NCBI GenBank assembly: GCA_013076295.1
Contig: RQOL01000502.1
Span: 124,001 to 188,000 of the forward strand
Origin: Sanderia malayensis
Lineage: Eukaryota; Cnidaria; Scyphozoa; Semaeostomeae; Pelagiidae
DNA length: 64,000 nucleotides
Reading direction: 5' to 3'
The number at the start of each line of letters is the position of its first letter. Within the stretch, counting starts at the first letter, position 1. The notes below the pieces were generated by a model. The model saw only the letters and a list, made by a program, of their open reading frames with translations, was not told where the DNA came from and ran no database searches. The position numbers and the translations under genes are program-made. Of this stretch, positions 13,701 to 27,800 are shown in pieces.

Positions 13701-15011
13701 GTTCAGGTTAGGGTTTGGGTGAGGGTTTGGGTTACGGTGAGGATTAGGGTTAGGGTTAGAGTCTCGATTGCTGGCTATAGTATGGTTTGACAAAGAGAGT
13801 GGTTTGATAGAGTATGTTTTACAAAAAGGGTGGCTTGCTAGAGCATGGTTCGACAAAGAGGGGGGTTTGATAGAGTATGTTTTCACAAAGAATGTTGTTT
13901 GCTGGAGTATGTTTTCACAAAGAGGGTGGTTTGCTAGAGTAAGGTTTGACAAAAAGGGTGTTTTGCTATAAATAGTATCACAAAGAGGGTGGTTTGGTAG
14001 AGTATCGTTCTACAAAGAGGGTGGAATGCTCGAGTGCGTTTTCACAAAGAGGGTTGTTTGCTATAGTATGGTTTTACAAAGAGGGTGGTTTGCTAGAGTA
14101 TTGTTTCACAAAGAGTGTGGTTTGGTATAGTATGGTTTTACAAAGAGGGTGGTTAGGGTTAGGGTTAGGGATAAAGTTAGGATTTGGGTGAGGGTTTGGG
14201 TTAGGGTGAGGATTAGGGTTAGGGTTAGAGTCTCGTTGGTTTGCTATAGTATGGTTTGACAAAGAGTGTGGTTTGATAGAGTATGTTTTACAAAAAGGGT
14301 GGTTTGTTAGAGCATGGTTTGACAACGAGGGTTGTTTGCTAGACCATGGTTTTACAAAAACGGGCTGTTTGTTTTAGTTTGGTTTGGAAAAATGGTTGGC
14401 TTTCTAGATTATGGTTTCGAATGAGGGTGGCTTGCTAAAATTAGTTTGATAAAGAGCGTGGTTTGCTAGAGAATCGTTCGACAAAGAGGGTGGAATTCTA
14501 GATTACGTTTTCACAAGCAGGGTGGTTTGCTAGAGTCTGATTGAAAAAAGAGGGTGGTTTGCTATAGTATGGTTTGACAAAGAGTGTGGTTTGCTAGAGT
14601 ATGGTTTGACAAAGAGTGTGGTTTGCTTTAGTATGGTTTTACAAAGAGGGTGGTTAGGGTTAGGGTTAGTTTTAGGGTTAGGGTTAGGGTTAAAGTTAGG
14701 GTTTGGGTGAGGGTTTGGGTTAGGGTGAGGATTAGGGTTAGAGTCTCGTTGGGTTGCTATAGTATGGTTTGACAAAGAGCGTGGTTTGATAGAGTATGAT
14801 TTACAAAGAGGGTGGTTTGTTAGAGCATGGTTTGACACCGAGGGTTGTTTGCTAGACCATGGTTGGACAAAAACGGGCTGTTTGCTTTAGTTTGGTTTGG
14901 AAAAGTGGTTGGTTTCCTAGAGTATGGTTTGGCAAACAGAGTGGTTTGCCATAATTAGTTTGATAAAGAGCGTGGTTTGCTAGAGCATCGCTCGACAAAG
15001 AGGGTGGAATT

Positions 15012-18000
15012 CTAGAGTACGTTTTCACGAAGAAGTTGGTTTGCTAGAGTCTGATTGGACAAAGAGTGTGGTTTGTTATAGTATGGTTTGACAAAGAGTG
15101 TGGTTTGCTTTAGTATGGTTTTACAAAGAGGGTGGCTAAGGTTAGGGTTAGTTTTAGGGTTAGGGTTAGGGTTAAGGTTATGGTTTGGGTGAGGGTTTGG
15201 GTTAGGGTGAGGATTAGGGTTAGAGTCTCCTTGGTTTGCTATAGTATGGTTTGACAAAGAGCGTGGTTTGCTAGAGCATCCTTCGACAAACAGGGTGGAT
15301 TTTTAGAGTACGTTTTCACAAAGAGGGTGGTTTGCTAGAGTCTGATTGGACAAAGAGGGTGGTTTGCTAAAAGATGGTTTTACAAAGAAGGTGGTTTGCT
15401 AGAGTATGGTTTGACAAAGAGTGTGGTTTGCTATAGTATGGTTTTACAAAGAGGGTGGGTAGGGTTAGGGTTAATTTTAGGGTTAGGGTTAGGGTTAGTG
15501 TCTGGGTGAGGGTTTGGGTTACGGTGACGCTTAGGGTGAGGGTTAGAGTCTCGTTTGTTTGCTAGACCATGGTTTGACAAAAACGGGCTGTTTGCTTTAC
15601 TTTGGTTTGGAAAAGTGGTTGGTTTGCTAGAGTATGGTTTGGCAAACAGGGTGGTTTGCCATAATTAGTTTGATAAAGAGCGTGGTTTGCTAGAGCATCG
15701 GTCGACAAAGAGGGCGGAATTCTAGAGTACGTTTTCACAAAGAGGATGGTTTGCTAGAGTCTGATAGGACAAAGAGGGTGGCTTGCTATAGTATGGTTTG
15801 ACAAAGGGTGTGGTTTGATAGAGTATGTTTTCACCAAGAGGGTTGTTTGCTAGAGTATGGTTTGACAAAAAGGGTGTTTTGCTATAATTAGTATCACAAA
15901 GAGGGTGGTTTGCTAGAGTATCGTTCTACAAAGAGGGTGGAATGCTCGAGTACGATTTCACAAAGAGGGTTATTTGCTATAGTATGGTTTTACAAAGAGG
16001 GTGGTTTGCTAAAGTATGGTTTGACAAAGAGTGTGGTTTGCTATAGTATGGTTTTACAAAGAGGAAGGTTAGGGTTAGGGTTAGTTTTAGGGTTAGGGTT
16101 AGAGTTAAGGTTAGGGTTTAAGTGAGGGTTTGTGTTAGGGTGAGGATTAGCGTTAGGGTTAGAGTCTCGATGGTTTGCTACAGCATGGTTTGACAACGAG
16201 GGTGGTTTGCTAGACCAAGGTTTGACAAAAACGGTCTGTTTGCTTTAGTTTGGTTTGGAAAAGTGGTTGGTTTCCTAGAGTATGGTTTGGCAAACAGGGT
16301 GGTTTGCCATAATTAGTTTGATTAAGAGCGTGGTTTGCTAGTACATCGCTCGACAAAGAGGGTGGAATTCTAGAGTACGTTTTCACGAAGAAGTTGGTTT
16401 GCTAGAGTCTGATTGGACAAAGAGTGTGGTTTGTTATAGTATGGTTTGACAAAGAGTGTGGTTTGCTTTAGTATGGTTTTACAAAGAGGGTGGCTAAGGT
16501 TAGGGTTAGTTTTAGGGTTAGGGTTAGGGTTAAGGTTATGGTTTGGGTGAGGGTTTGGGTTAGGGTGAGGATTAGGGTTAGAGTCTCCTTGGTTTGCTAT
16601 AGTATGGTTTGACAAAGAGCGTGGTTTGATAGAGTATGATTTACAAAGAGGGTGGTTTGTTAGAGCATGGTTTGACACCGAGGGTTGTTTGCTAGACCAT
16701 GGTTGGACAAAAACGGGCTGTTTGCTTTAGTTTGGTTTGGAAAAGTGGTTGGTTTCCTAGAGTATGGTTTGGCAAACAGAGTGGTTTGCCATAATTAGTT
16801 TGATAAAGAGCGTGGTTTGCTAGAGCATCGCTCGACAAAGAGGGTGGAATTCTAGAGTACGTTTTCACGAAGAAGTTGGTTTGCTAGAGTCTGATTGGAC
16901 AAAGAGTGTGGTTTGTTATAGTATGGTTTGACAAAGAGTGTGGTTTGCTTTAGTATGGTTTTACAAAGAGGGTGGCTAAGGTTAGGGTTAGTTTTAGGGT
17001 TAGGGTTAGGGTTAAGGTTATGGTTTGGGTGAGGGTTTGGGTTAGGGTGAGGATTAGGGTTAGAGTCTCCTTGGTTTGCTATGGTATGGTTTGACAAAGA
17101 GCGTGGTTTGCTAGAGCATCCTTCGACAAACAGGGTGGATTTTTAGAGTACGTTTTCACAAAGAGGGTGGTTTGCTAGAGTCTGATTGGACAAAGAGGGT
17201 GGTTTGCTAAAAGATGGTTTTACAAAGAAGGTGGTTTGCTAGAGTATGGTTTGACAAAGAGTGTGGTTTGCTATAGTATGGTTTTACAAAGAGGGTGGGT
17301 AGGTTAGGGTTAATTTTAGGGTTAGGGTTAGGGTTAGTGTCTGGGTGAGGGTTTGGGTTACGGTGACGCTTAGGGTGAGGGTTAGAGTCTCGTTTGTTTG
17401 CTAGACCATGGTTTGACAAAAACGGGCTGTTTGCTTTACTTTGGTTTGGAAAAGTGGTTGGTTTGCTAGAGTATGGTTTGGCAAACAGGGTGGTTTGCCA
17501 TAATTAGTTTGATAAAGAGCGTGGTTTGCTAGAGCATCGGTCGACAAAGAGGGCGGAATTCTAGAGTACGTTTTCACAAAGAGGATGGTTTGCTAGAGTC
17601 TGATAGGACAAAGAGGGTGGTTTGCTATAGTATGGTTTGACAAAGGGTGTGGTTTGATAGAGTATGTTTTCACCAAGAGGGTTGTTTGCTAGAGTATGGT
17701 TTGACAAAAAGGGTGTTTTGCTATAATTAGTATCACAAAGAGGGTGGTTTGCTAGAGTATCGTTCTACAAAGAGGGTGGAATGCTCGAGTACGATTTCAC
17801 AAAGAGGGTTATTTGCTATAGTATGGTTTTACAAAGAGGGTGGTTTGCTAAAGTATGGTTTGACAAAGAGTGTGGTTTGCTATAGTATGGTTTTACAAAG
17901 AGGAAGGTTAGGGTTAGGGTTAGTTTTAGGGTTAGGGTTAGAGTTAAGGTTAGGGTTTAGGTGAGGGTTTGTGTTAGGGTGAGGATTAGCGTTAGGGTTA

Positions 18001-18700
18001 GAGTCTCGATGGTTTGCTAGAGCATGGTTTGACAACGAGGGTGGTTTGCTAGACCAAGGTTTGACAAAAACGGTCTGTTTGCTTTAGTTTGGTTTGGAAA
18101 AGTGGTTGGTTTCCTAGAGTATGGTTTGGCAAACAGGGTGGTTTGCCATAATTAGTTTGATTAAGAGCGTGGTTTGCTAGCACATCGCTCGACAAAGAGG
18201 GTGGAATTCTAGAGTACGTTTTCACAAAGAGGGTGGTTTGCTAGAGTCTGATTGGACAAAGAGTGTGGTTTGTTATAGTATGGTTTGACAAAGAGTGTGG
18301 TTTGCTAGGGTATGGTTTGACAAAAAGGTGGTTTGCTAGATTATGTTTTACAAAGAGGGAGGGTTGCTAGAGCATGGTTTGAAAAAAGGGTGGTTTGTTA
18401 TATTATGGTTTGACAAAGAGGGTGGCTTGCTAAAGCATCGTTCGACAAAGAGGTTTGTTTGCTAGAGAATGACTTGACAAAGAGGGCTGTTTGCTAGAGC
18501 ATCGCTCGACAAAGAGGGTTGTTTGCTGGAGTATGTTTTCACATAGAGGGTGGTTTGCTAGAGTATGGTTTGACAAAAAGGGTGTTTCGCTAGAATTAGT
18601 ATCACAAAGAGGGTGGTTTGCTAGAGTATCGTTCTACAAATAGGGTGGAATGCTCGAGTACGTTTTCACAAAGAGGGTTGTTTGCTATAGTATGATTTTA
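15012..18700 (+). repeat. 1.84-kb tandem duplication
   Basis: Landmarks at 15,012, 15,459 and 15,910 recur at 16,852, 17,299 and 17,749, a shift of 1,839-1,840 bp. The second copy merges into a related block after about 18,200. Confidence 0.75.
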
Positions 18701-19799
18701 CAAAGAGGGTGGTTTGCTAGAGTATGGTTTGACAAAGAGTGTGGTTTGCTATAGTATGGTTTTACAAAGAGGGTGGTTAGGGTTAGGGTTAGTTTTAGGG
18801 TTAAAGGTAGGATTTGGGTGAGGGTTTGGGTTAGGTTGAGGATTAGGGTTAGGGTTAGAGTCTCGTTGGTTTGCTATAGTATGGTTTGACAAAGAGTGTG
18901 GTTTGATAGAGTATGTTTTACAAAAAGGGTGGTTTGTTAGAGCATGGTTTGACAACGAGGGTTGTTTGCTAGACCATGGTTTTACAAAAACGGGCTGTTT
19001 GTTTTAGTTTGGTTTGGAAAAATGGTTGGCTTTCTAGATTATGGTTTGGAATCAGGGTGGCTTGCTAAAATTAGTTTGATAAAGAGCGTGGTTTGCTAGA
19101 GCATCGTTCGACAAAGAGGGTGGAATTCTAGATTACGTTTTCACAAGCAGGGTGGTTTGCTAGAGTCTGATTGAAAAAAAAGGGTGGTTTGCTATAGTAT
19201 GGTTTGACAAAGAGTGTGGTTTGCTTTAGTATGGTTTTACAAAGAGGGTGGCTAAGGTTAGGGTTAGTTTTTGGGTTAGGGTTAGGGTTAAGGTTATGGT
19301 TTGGGTGAGGGTTTGGGTTAGGGTGAGGATTAGGGTTAGAGTCTCCTTGGTTTGCTATAGTATGGTTTGACAAAGAGCGTGGTTTGCTAGAGCATCCTTC
19401 GACAAACAGGGTGGATTTTTAGAGTACGTTTTCACAAAGAGGGTGGTTTGCTAGAGTCTGATTGGACAAAGAGGGTGGTTTGCTAAAAGATGGTTTTACA
19501 AAGAAGGTGGTTTGCTAGAGTATGGTTTGACAAAGAGTGTGGTTTGCTATAGTATGGTTTTACAAAGAGGGTGGGTAGGGTTAGGGTTAATTTTAGGGTT
19601 AGGGTTAGGGTTAGTGTCTGGGTGAGGGTTTGGGTTACGGTGACGCTTAGGGTGAGGGTTAGAGTCTCGTTTGTTTGCTAGACCATGGTTTGACAAAAAC
19701 GGGCTGTTTGCTTTACTTTGGTTTGGAAAAGTGGTTGGTTTGCTAGAGTATGGTTTGGCAAACAGGGTGGTTTGCCATAATTAGTTTGATAAAGAGCTG

Positions 19800-21100
19800 G
19801 TTTGCTAGAGCATCGGTCGACAAAGAGGGCGGAATTCTAGAGTACGTTTTCACAAAGAGGATGGTTTGCTAGAGTCTGATAGGACAAAGAGGGTGGTTTG
19901 CTATAGTATGGTTTGACAAAGAGTGTGGTTTGATAGAGTATGTTTTCACCAAGAGGGTTGTTTGCTAGAGTATGGTTTGACAAAAAGGGTGTTTTGCTAT
20001 AATTAGTATCACAAAGAGGGTGGTTTGCTAGAGTATCGTTCTACAAAGAGGGTGGAATGCTCGAGTACGATTTCACAAAGAGGGTTATTTGCTATAGTAT
20101 GGTTTTACAAAGAGGGTGGTTTGCTAAAGTATGGTTTGACAAAGAGTGTGGTTTGCTATAGTATGGTTTTACAAAGAGGAAGGTTAGGGTTAGGGTTAGT
20201 TTTAGGGTTAGGGTTAGAGTTAAGGTTAGGGTTTAGGTGAGGGTTTGTGTTAGGGTGAGGATTAGCGTTAGGGTTAGAGTCTCGATGGTTTGCTAGAGCA
20301 TGGTTTGACAACGAGGGTGGTTTGCTAGACCAAGGTTTGACAAAAACGGTCTGTTTGCTTTAGTTTGGTTTGGAAAAGTGGTTGGTTTCCTAGAGTATGG
20401 TTTGGCAAACAGGGTGGTTTGCCATAATTAGTTTGATTAAGAGCGTGGTTTGCTAGAGCATCGGTCGACAAAGAGGGCGGAATTCTAGAGTACGTTTTCA
20501 CAAAGAGGATGGTTTGCTAGAGTCTGACAGGACAAAGAGGGTGGTTTGCTATAGTATGGTTTGACAAAGAGTGTGGTTTGATAGAGTATGTTTTCACCAA
20601 GAGGGTTGTTTGCTAGAGTATGGTTTGACAAAAAGGGTGTTTTGCTATAATTAGTATCACAAAGAGGGTGGTTTGCTAGAGTATCGTTCTACAAAGAGGG
20701 TGGAATGCTCGAGTACGATTTCACAAAGAGGGTTATTTGCTATAGTATGGTTTTACAAAGAGGGTGGTTTGCTAAAGTATGGTTTGACAAAGAGTGTGGT
20801 TTGCTATAGTATGGTTTTACAAAGAGGAAGGTTAGGGTTAGGGTTAGTTTTAGGGTTAGGGTTAGAGTTAAGGTTAGGGTTTAGGTGAGGGTTTGTGTTA
20901 GGGTGAGGATTAGCGTTAGGGTTAGAGTCTCGATGGTTTGCTAGAGCATGGTTTGACAACGAGGGTGGTTTGCTAGACCAAGGTTTGACAAAAACGGTCT
21001 GTTTGCTTTAGTTTGGTTTGGAAAAGTGGTTGGTTTCCTAGAGTATGGTTTGGCAAACAGGGTGGTTTGCCATAATTAGTTTGATTAAGAGCGTGGTTTG
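19800..21100 (+). repeat. 648-bp tandem duplication
   Basis: Telomere-like modules at 20,183 and 20,831 and all flanking monomers are repeated 648 bp apart with almost no divergence, indicating a recent duplication. Confidence 0.8.
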
Positions 21101-24100
21101 CTAGTACATCGCTCGACAAAGAGGGTGGAATTCTAGAGTAGGTTTTCACAAAGAGGGTGGTTTGCTAGAGTCTGATTGGACAAAGAGTGTGGTTTGTTAT
21201 AGTATGGTTTGACAAAGAGTGTGGTTTGCTAGGGTATGGTTTGACAAAAAAGGTGGTTTGCTAGATTATGTTTTACAAAGAGGGAGGGTTGCTAGAGCAT
21301 GGTTTGAAAAAAGGGTGGTTTGTTATATTATGGTTTGACAAAGAGGGTGGCTTGCTAAAGCATCGTTCGACAAAGAGGTTTGTTTGCTAGAGAATGACTT
21401 GACAAAGAGGGCTGTTTGCTAGAGCATCGCTCGACAAAGAGGGTTGTTTGCTGGAGTATGTTTTCACATAGAGGGTGGTTTGCTAGAGTATGCTTTGACA
21501 AAAAAGTGGTTTGCTATAATTAGTTTCACAAAGAGGGTGGTTTGCTAGAGTATCGTTCTACAAAGAGGGTGTAATGCTCGAGTACGTTTTCACAAAGAGG
21601 GTTGTTTGCTATAGTATGGTCTTACAAAGAAGGTGGTTTGCTAGAGTATGGTTTGACAAAGAGTGTGGTTTGCTATAGTATGGTTTTACAAAGAGGGTGG
21701 TTAGGGTTAGGGTTAGTTTTAGGGTTACGGTTAAGGTTAGGGCTTGGGTTAGGGTTTGGGTTAGGGTGAGGATTAGGGTTAAAGTTAGAGTCTCGATGGT
21801 TTGCTATAGTATGGTTTGACAAAGAGCGTGGTTTGATAGAATATGTTTTAGAAAAAAGGTGGTTTGCTAGAGCATGGTTTGACAACGAGGGTGGTTTGCT
21901 AGGCCATGCTTTGACAAAAACGGGCTGTTTGCTTTAGTTTGGTTGGGAAGCGTGGTTGGTTTCCTAGAGTATGGTTTGGCAAACTGAGTGGTTGGCCATA
22001 ATTTGTTTGATAAAGAGCGTGGTTTGCTAAAGCATCGCTCGACAAAGAGGGTGGAATTATAGATTACGTTTTCACAAAGGGGGTGGTTTGCTACAGTCCG
22101 ATTGGACAAAGAGGGTGGTTTGCTATAGTATGGTTTGACAAAGGGTGTGATTTGCTTTAGTATGGTTTTACAAAGAGGGTGGTTAGGGTTAGGGTTAGTT
22201 TTAGGGTTACGGTTAAGGATAGGGTTTGGGTGAGGGTTTGGGTTAGGGTGAGGATTAGGGTTAAAGTTAGAGTCTCGATGGTTTGCTATAGTATGGTTTG
22301 ACAAAAAGCGTGTTTTGATAGAATATGTTTTAGAAAAAGGGTGGTTTGCTAGAGCATGGTTTGACAACGAGGCTGGTTTGCTAGGCAATGCTTTGACAAA
22401 AACGGGCTGTTTGTTTTAGTTTGGTTTGGAAAAGTGGTTGGTTTGCTAGATTATGGTTTGGCAAACAGGGTGGTTTGCTATAATTAGTTTGCTCAAGAGC
22501 GTGGTTTGCTAGAGCATCGTTCGACAAAGAGTGTTGAATTCTAGATTACGTTCTCACAAAGAGGGTGGTTTGCTAGAGTCTGATTGGACAAAGAGGGTGG
22601 TGTGCTATAGTATGGTTTGACAAAGAGTGTGGTTTGCTAGAGCATGGCTTGACAAAGAGCGTGATTTGATAGAGTATGTTTTGCAAAAAGGGTGGTTTGC
22701 TAGAGCATGGTTTTACAACGAGCGTGGATTTTTAGATTACATTTTCACAAAGGGGGTGGTTTGCTAGAGTCTGATTGGACAAAAAGGGTGGTTTGCTAGA
22801 GCATGGTTTGACAACGAGGGTGGTTTGCTAGACCATGGTTTGACAAAAACGGGCTGTTTGTCTTAGTTTGGTTTGGAAAAGTGATTGGCTTGCTACCTTC
22901 CGGTTTGGCAAACAGGGTGGTTTGCTATAATTAGTTTGATAAAGAGGGTGGTTTGCTAGAGCATCGTTCGACAAAGAGGGTGGAATTTTAGATTACATTT
23001 TCACAAAGAGGGTGGTTCGCTAGAGTCTGATTGGACAAGGAGGGTGGTTTGATAGAGTATGGTTTGACAAAGAGTGTGGTTTGCTACAGTATGGTTTGAC
23101 AAAGAGGGTGGATTGCTAAAGCATCGTTCGACAAAGAGGTTTGTTTGCTAGAGAATGACTTGACAAAGAGGATTGTTTGCTAGAGCATCGTTCGAGAAAG
23201 AGGGAGGATTTCTAGAGTACGTTTTAACAAAGAGGGTGGTTTGCTAGAGAATGGCCTGACAAAGAGGGTTGTCTGCTAGAGCTTCGTTCGACAAAGAGGG
23301 TGGTTTGCTGGAGTATGTTTTCACAAAGAGGGTGGTTTGCTAGAGTATGCTTTGACAAAAAAAGTCGTTTGCTATAATTAGTTTCACAAAGAGGGTGGTT
23401 TGCTAGAGTATCGTTCTACAAAGAAGGTGGAATGCTCGAGTACGTTTTCATAAAGAGGGTTGTTTGCTATAGTATGGTTTTACAAAGAAGGTGGTTTGCT
23501 AGAGTATGGTTTGACAAAGAGTGTGGTTTGCTATAGTATGGTTTTACAAAGAGGGTGGTTAGGGTTAGGGTTAGGGTGAGTTTTAGGGTTACGGTTAGGG
23601 TTCAGGTTAGGGTTTGGGTGAGGGTTTGGGTTACGGTGAGGATTAGGGTTAGGGTTAGAGTCTCGATGGCTGGCTATAGTATGGTTTGACAAAGAGAGTG
23701 GTTTGATAGAGTATGTTTTACAAAAAGGGTGGCTTGCTAGAGCATGGTTCGACAAAGAGGGTGGCTTGATAGAGTATGTTTTCACAAAGAGTGTTGTTTG
23801 CTGGAGTATGTTTTCACAAAGAGGGTGGTTTGCTAGAGTAAGGTTTGACAAAAAGGGTGTTTTGCTATAAATAGTATCACAAAGAGGGTGGTTTGCTAGA
23901 GTATCGTTCTACAAAGAGGGTGGAATGCTCGAGTGCGTTTTCATAAAGAGGGTTGTTTGCTATAGTATGGTTTTACAAAGAAGGTGGTGTGCTAGAGTAT
24001 GGTTTGACAAAGAGTGTGGTTTGCTATAGTATGGTTTTACAAAGAGGGAGGTTAGGGTTAGGGTTAGGGTTAGTTTTAGGGTTACGGTTAGGGTTCAGGT

Positions 24101-24890
24101 TAGGGTTTGGGTGAGGGTTTGGGTTACGGTTAGGATTAGGGTTAGGGTTAGAGTCTCGATTGCTGGCTATAGTATGGTTTGACAAAGAGAGTGGTTTGAT
24201 AGAGTATGTTTTACAAAAAGGGTGGCTTGCTAGAGCATGGTTCGACAAAAAGGGGGGTTTGATAGAGTATGTTTTCACAAAGAATGTTGTTTGCTGGAGT
24301 ATGTTTTCACAAAGAGGGTGGTTTGCTAGAGTAAGGTTTGACAAAAAGGGTGTTTTGCTATAAATAGTATCACAAAGAGGGTGGTTTGCTAGAGTATCGT
24401 TCTACAAAGAGGGTGGAATGCTCGAGTGCGTTTTCACAAAGAGGGTTGTTTGCTATAGTATGGTTTTACAAAGAGGGTGGTTTGCTAGAGTATTGTTTCA
24501 CAAAGAGTGTGGTTTGGTATAGTATGGTTTTACAAAGAGGGTGGTTAGGGTTAGGGTTAGGGATAAAGTTAGGATTTGGGTGAGGGTTTGGGTTAGGGTG
24601 AGGATTAGGGTTAGGGTTAGAGTCTCGTTGGTTTGCTATAGTATGGTTTAACAAAGAGCGTGGTTTGATATAGTATGCTTTACAAAAAGGGTGGGTTGCT
24701 AGAGCATAGTTTTACAAAGAGGGTGGTTTCCTAGAGCATGGTTTGACAAAAACGGGCTGTTTGCTTTAGTTTGGTTTGGAAAAGTGGTTGGTTTCCTAGA
24801 GTATGGTTTGGCAAACAGAGTGGTTTGCCATAATTAGTTTGATAAAGAGCGTGGTTTGCTAGAGCATCGCTCGACAAAGAGGGTGGAATT

Positions 24891-27800
24891 CTAGAGTACG
24901 TTTTCACGAAGAAGTTGGTTTGCTAGAGTCTGATTGGACAAAGAGTGTGGTTTGTTATAGTATGGTTTGACAAAGAGTGTGGTTTGCTTTAGTATGGTTT
25001 TACAAAGAGGGTGGCTAAGGTTAGGGTTAGTTTTAGGGTTAGGGTTAGGGTTAAGGTTATGGTTTGGGTGAGGGTTTGGGTTAGGGTGAGGATTAGGGTT
25101 AGAGTCTCCTTGGTTTGCTATAGTATTGTTTGACAAAGAGCGTGGTTTGCTAGAGCATCCTTCGACAAACAGGGTGGATTTTTAGAGTACGTTTTCACAA
25201 AGAGGGTGGTTTGCTAGAGTCTGATTGGACAAAGAGGGTGGTGTGCTAAAAGATGGTTTTACAAAGAAGGTGGTTTGCTAGAGTATGGTTTGACAAAGAG
25301 TGTGGTTTGCTATAGTATGGTTTTACAAAGAGGGTGGGTAGGGTTAGGGTTAATTTTAGGGTTAGGGTTAGTGTTAGTGTCTGGGTGAGGGTTTGGGTTA
25401 CGGTGACGCTTAGGGTGAGGGTTAGAGTCTCGTTTGTTTGCTAGACCATGGTTTGACAAAAACGGGCTGTTTGCTTTACTTTGGTTTGGAAAAGTGGTTG
25501 GTTTGCTAGAGTATGGTTTGGCAAACAGGGTGGTTTGCCATAATTAGTTTGATAAAGAGCGTGGTTTGCTAGAGCATCGGTCGACAAAGAGGGCGGAATT
25601 CTAGAGTACGTTTTCACAAAGAGGATGGTTTGCTAGAGTCTGATAGGACAAAGAGGGTGGTTTGCTATAGTATGGTTTGACAAAGGGTGTGGTTTGATAG
25701 AGTATGTTTTCACCAAGAGGGTTGTTTGCTAGAGTATGGTTTGACACAAAGGGTGTTTTGCTATAATTAGTATCACAAAGAGGGTGGTTTGCTAGAGTAT
25801 CGTTCTACAAAGAGGGTGGAATGCTCGAGTACGATTTCACAAAGAGGGTTATTTGCTATAGTATGGTTTTACAAAGAGGGTGGTTTGCTAAAGTATGGTT
25901 TGACAAAGAGTGTGGTTTGCTATAGTATGGTTTTACAAAGAGGAAGGTTAGGGTTAGGGTTAGTTTTAGGGTTAGGGTTAGAGTTAAGGTTAGGGTTTAG
26001 GTGAGGGTTTGTGTTAGGGTGAGGATTAGCGTTAGGGTTAGAGTCTCGATGGTTTGCTAGAGCATGGTTTGACAACGAGGGTGGTTTGCTAGACCAGGGT
26101 TTGACAAAAACGGTCTGTTTGCTTTAGTTTGGTTGGAAAAGTGGTTGGTTTCCTAGAGTATGGTTTGGCAAACAGGGTGGTTTGCCATAATTAGTTTGAT
26201 TAAGAGCGTGGTTTGCTAGTACAATCGCTCGACAAAGAGGGTGGAATTCTAGAGTACGTTTTCACAAAGAGGGTGGTTTGCTAGAGTCTGATTGGACAAA
26301 GAGTGTGGTTTGTTATAGTATGGTTTGACAAAGAGTGTGGTTTGCTAGGGTATGGTTTGACAAAAAAGGTGGTTTGCTAGATTAATGTTTTACAAAGAGG
26401 GAGGGTTGCTAGAGCATGGTTTGAAAAAAGGGTGGTTTGTTATATTATGGTTTGACAAAGAGGGTGGCTTGCTAAAGCATCGTTCGACAAAGAGGTTTGT
26501 TTGCTAGAGAATGACTTGACAAAGAGGGCTGTTTGCTAGAGCATCGCTCGACAAAGAGGGTTGTTTGCTGGAGTATGTTTTCACATAGAGGGTGGTTTGC
26601 TAGAGTATGGTTTGACAAAAAGGGTGTTTCGCTAGAATTAGTATCACAAAGAGGGTGGTTTGCTAGAGTATCGTTCTACAAATAGGGTGGAATGCTCGAG
26701 TACGTTTTCACAAAGAGGGTTGTTTGCTATAGTATGATTTTACAAAGAGGGTGGTTTGCTAGAGTATGGTTTGACAAAGAGTGTGGTTTGCTATAGTATG
26801 GTTTTACAAAGAGGGTGGTTAGGGTTAGGGTTATTTTTAGGGTTAAAGGTAGGATTTGGGTGAGGGTTTGGGTTAGGTTGAGGATTAGGGTTAGGGTTAG
26901 AGTCTCGTTGGTTTGCTATAGTATGGTTTGACAAAGAGTGTGGTTTGATAGAGTATGTCTTACAAAAAGGGTGGTTTGATAGAGCATGGTTTGACGACGA
27001 GGGTTGTTTGCTAGACCATGGTTTTACAAAAACGGGCTGTTTGTTTTAGTTTGGTTTGGAAAAATGGTTGGCTTTCTAGATTATGGTTTGGAATCAGGGT
27101 GGCTTGCTAAAATTAGTTTGATAAAGAGCGTGGTTTGCTAGAGCATCGTTCGACAAAGAGGGGTGGAATTCTAGATTACGTTTTCACAAGCAGGGTGGTT
27201 TGCTAGAGTCTGATTGAAAAAAGAGGGTGGTTTGCTATAGTATGGTTTGACAAAGAGTGTGGTTTGCTAGAGTATGGTTTGACAAAGAGTGTGGTTTGCT
27301 TTAGTATGGTTTTACAAAGAGGGTGGTTAGGGTTAGGGTTAGTTTTAGGGTTAGGGTTAGGGTTAAAGTTAGGGTTTGGGTGAGGGTTTGGGTTAGGGTG
27401 AGGATTAGGGTTAGAGTCTCGTTGGGTTGCTATAGTATGGTTTGACAAAGAGCGTGGTTTGATAGAGTATGATTTACAAAGAGGGTGGTTTGTTAGAGCA
27501 TGGTTTGACACCGAGGGTTGTTTGCTAGACCATGGTTGGACAAAAACGGGCTGTTTGCTTTAGTTTGGTTTGGAAAAGTGGTTGGTTTCCTAGAGTATGG
27601 TTTGGCAAACAGAGTGGTTTGCCATAATTAGTTTGATAAAGAGCGTGGTTTGCTAGAGCATCGCTCGACAAAGAGGGTGGAATTCTAGAGTACGTTTTCA
27701 CGAAGAAGTTGGTTTGCTAGAGTCTGATTGGACAAAGAGTGTGGTTTGTTATAGTATGGTTTGACAAAGAGTGTGGTTTGCTTTAGTATGGTTTTACAAA

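Larger units (their letters stand above)
13019..23410 (+). repeat. 10.4-kb supra-repeat, copy A
   Basis: It starts at the anchor tcgttctacaaagaaggtgg (13,019) followed by the 493-bp pair, and ends where the same anchor recurs at 23,411 (period 10,392). It holds internal duplications of 1.84 kb and 648 bp. The interval from the window start to 13,019 looks like an earlier, longer copy (13,018 bp). Confidence 0.75.
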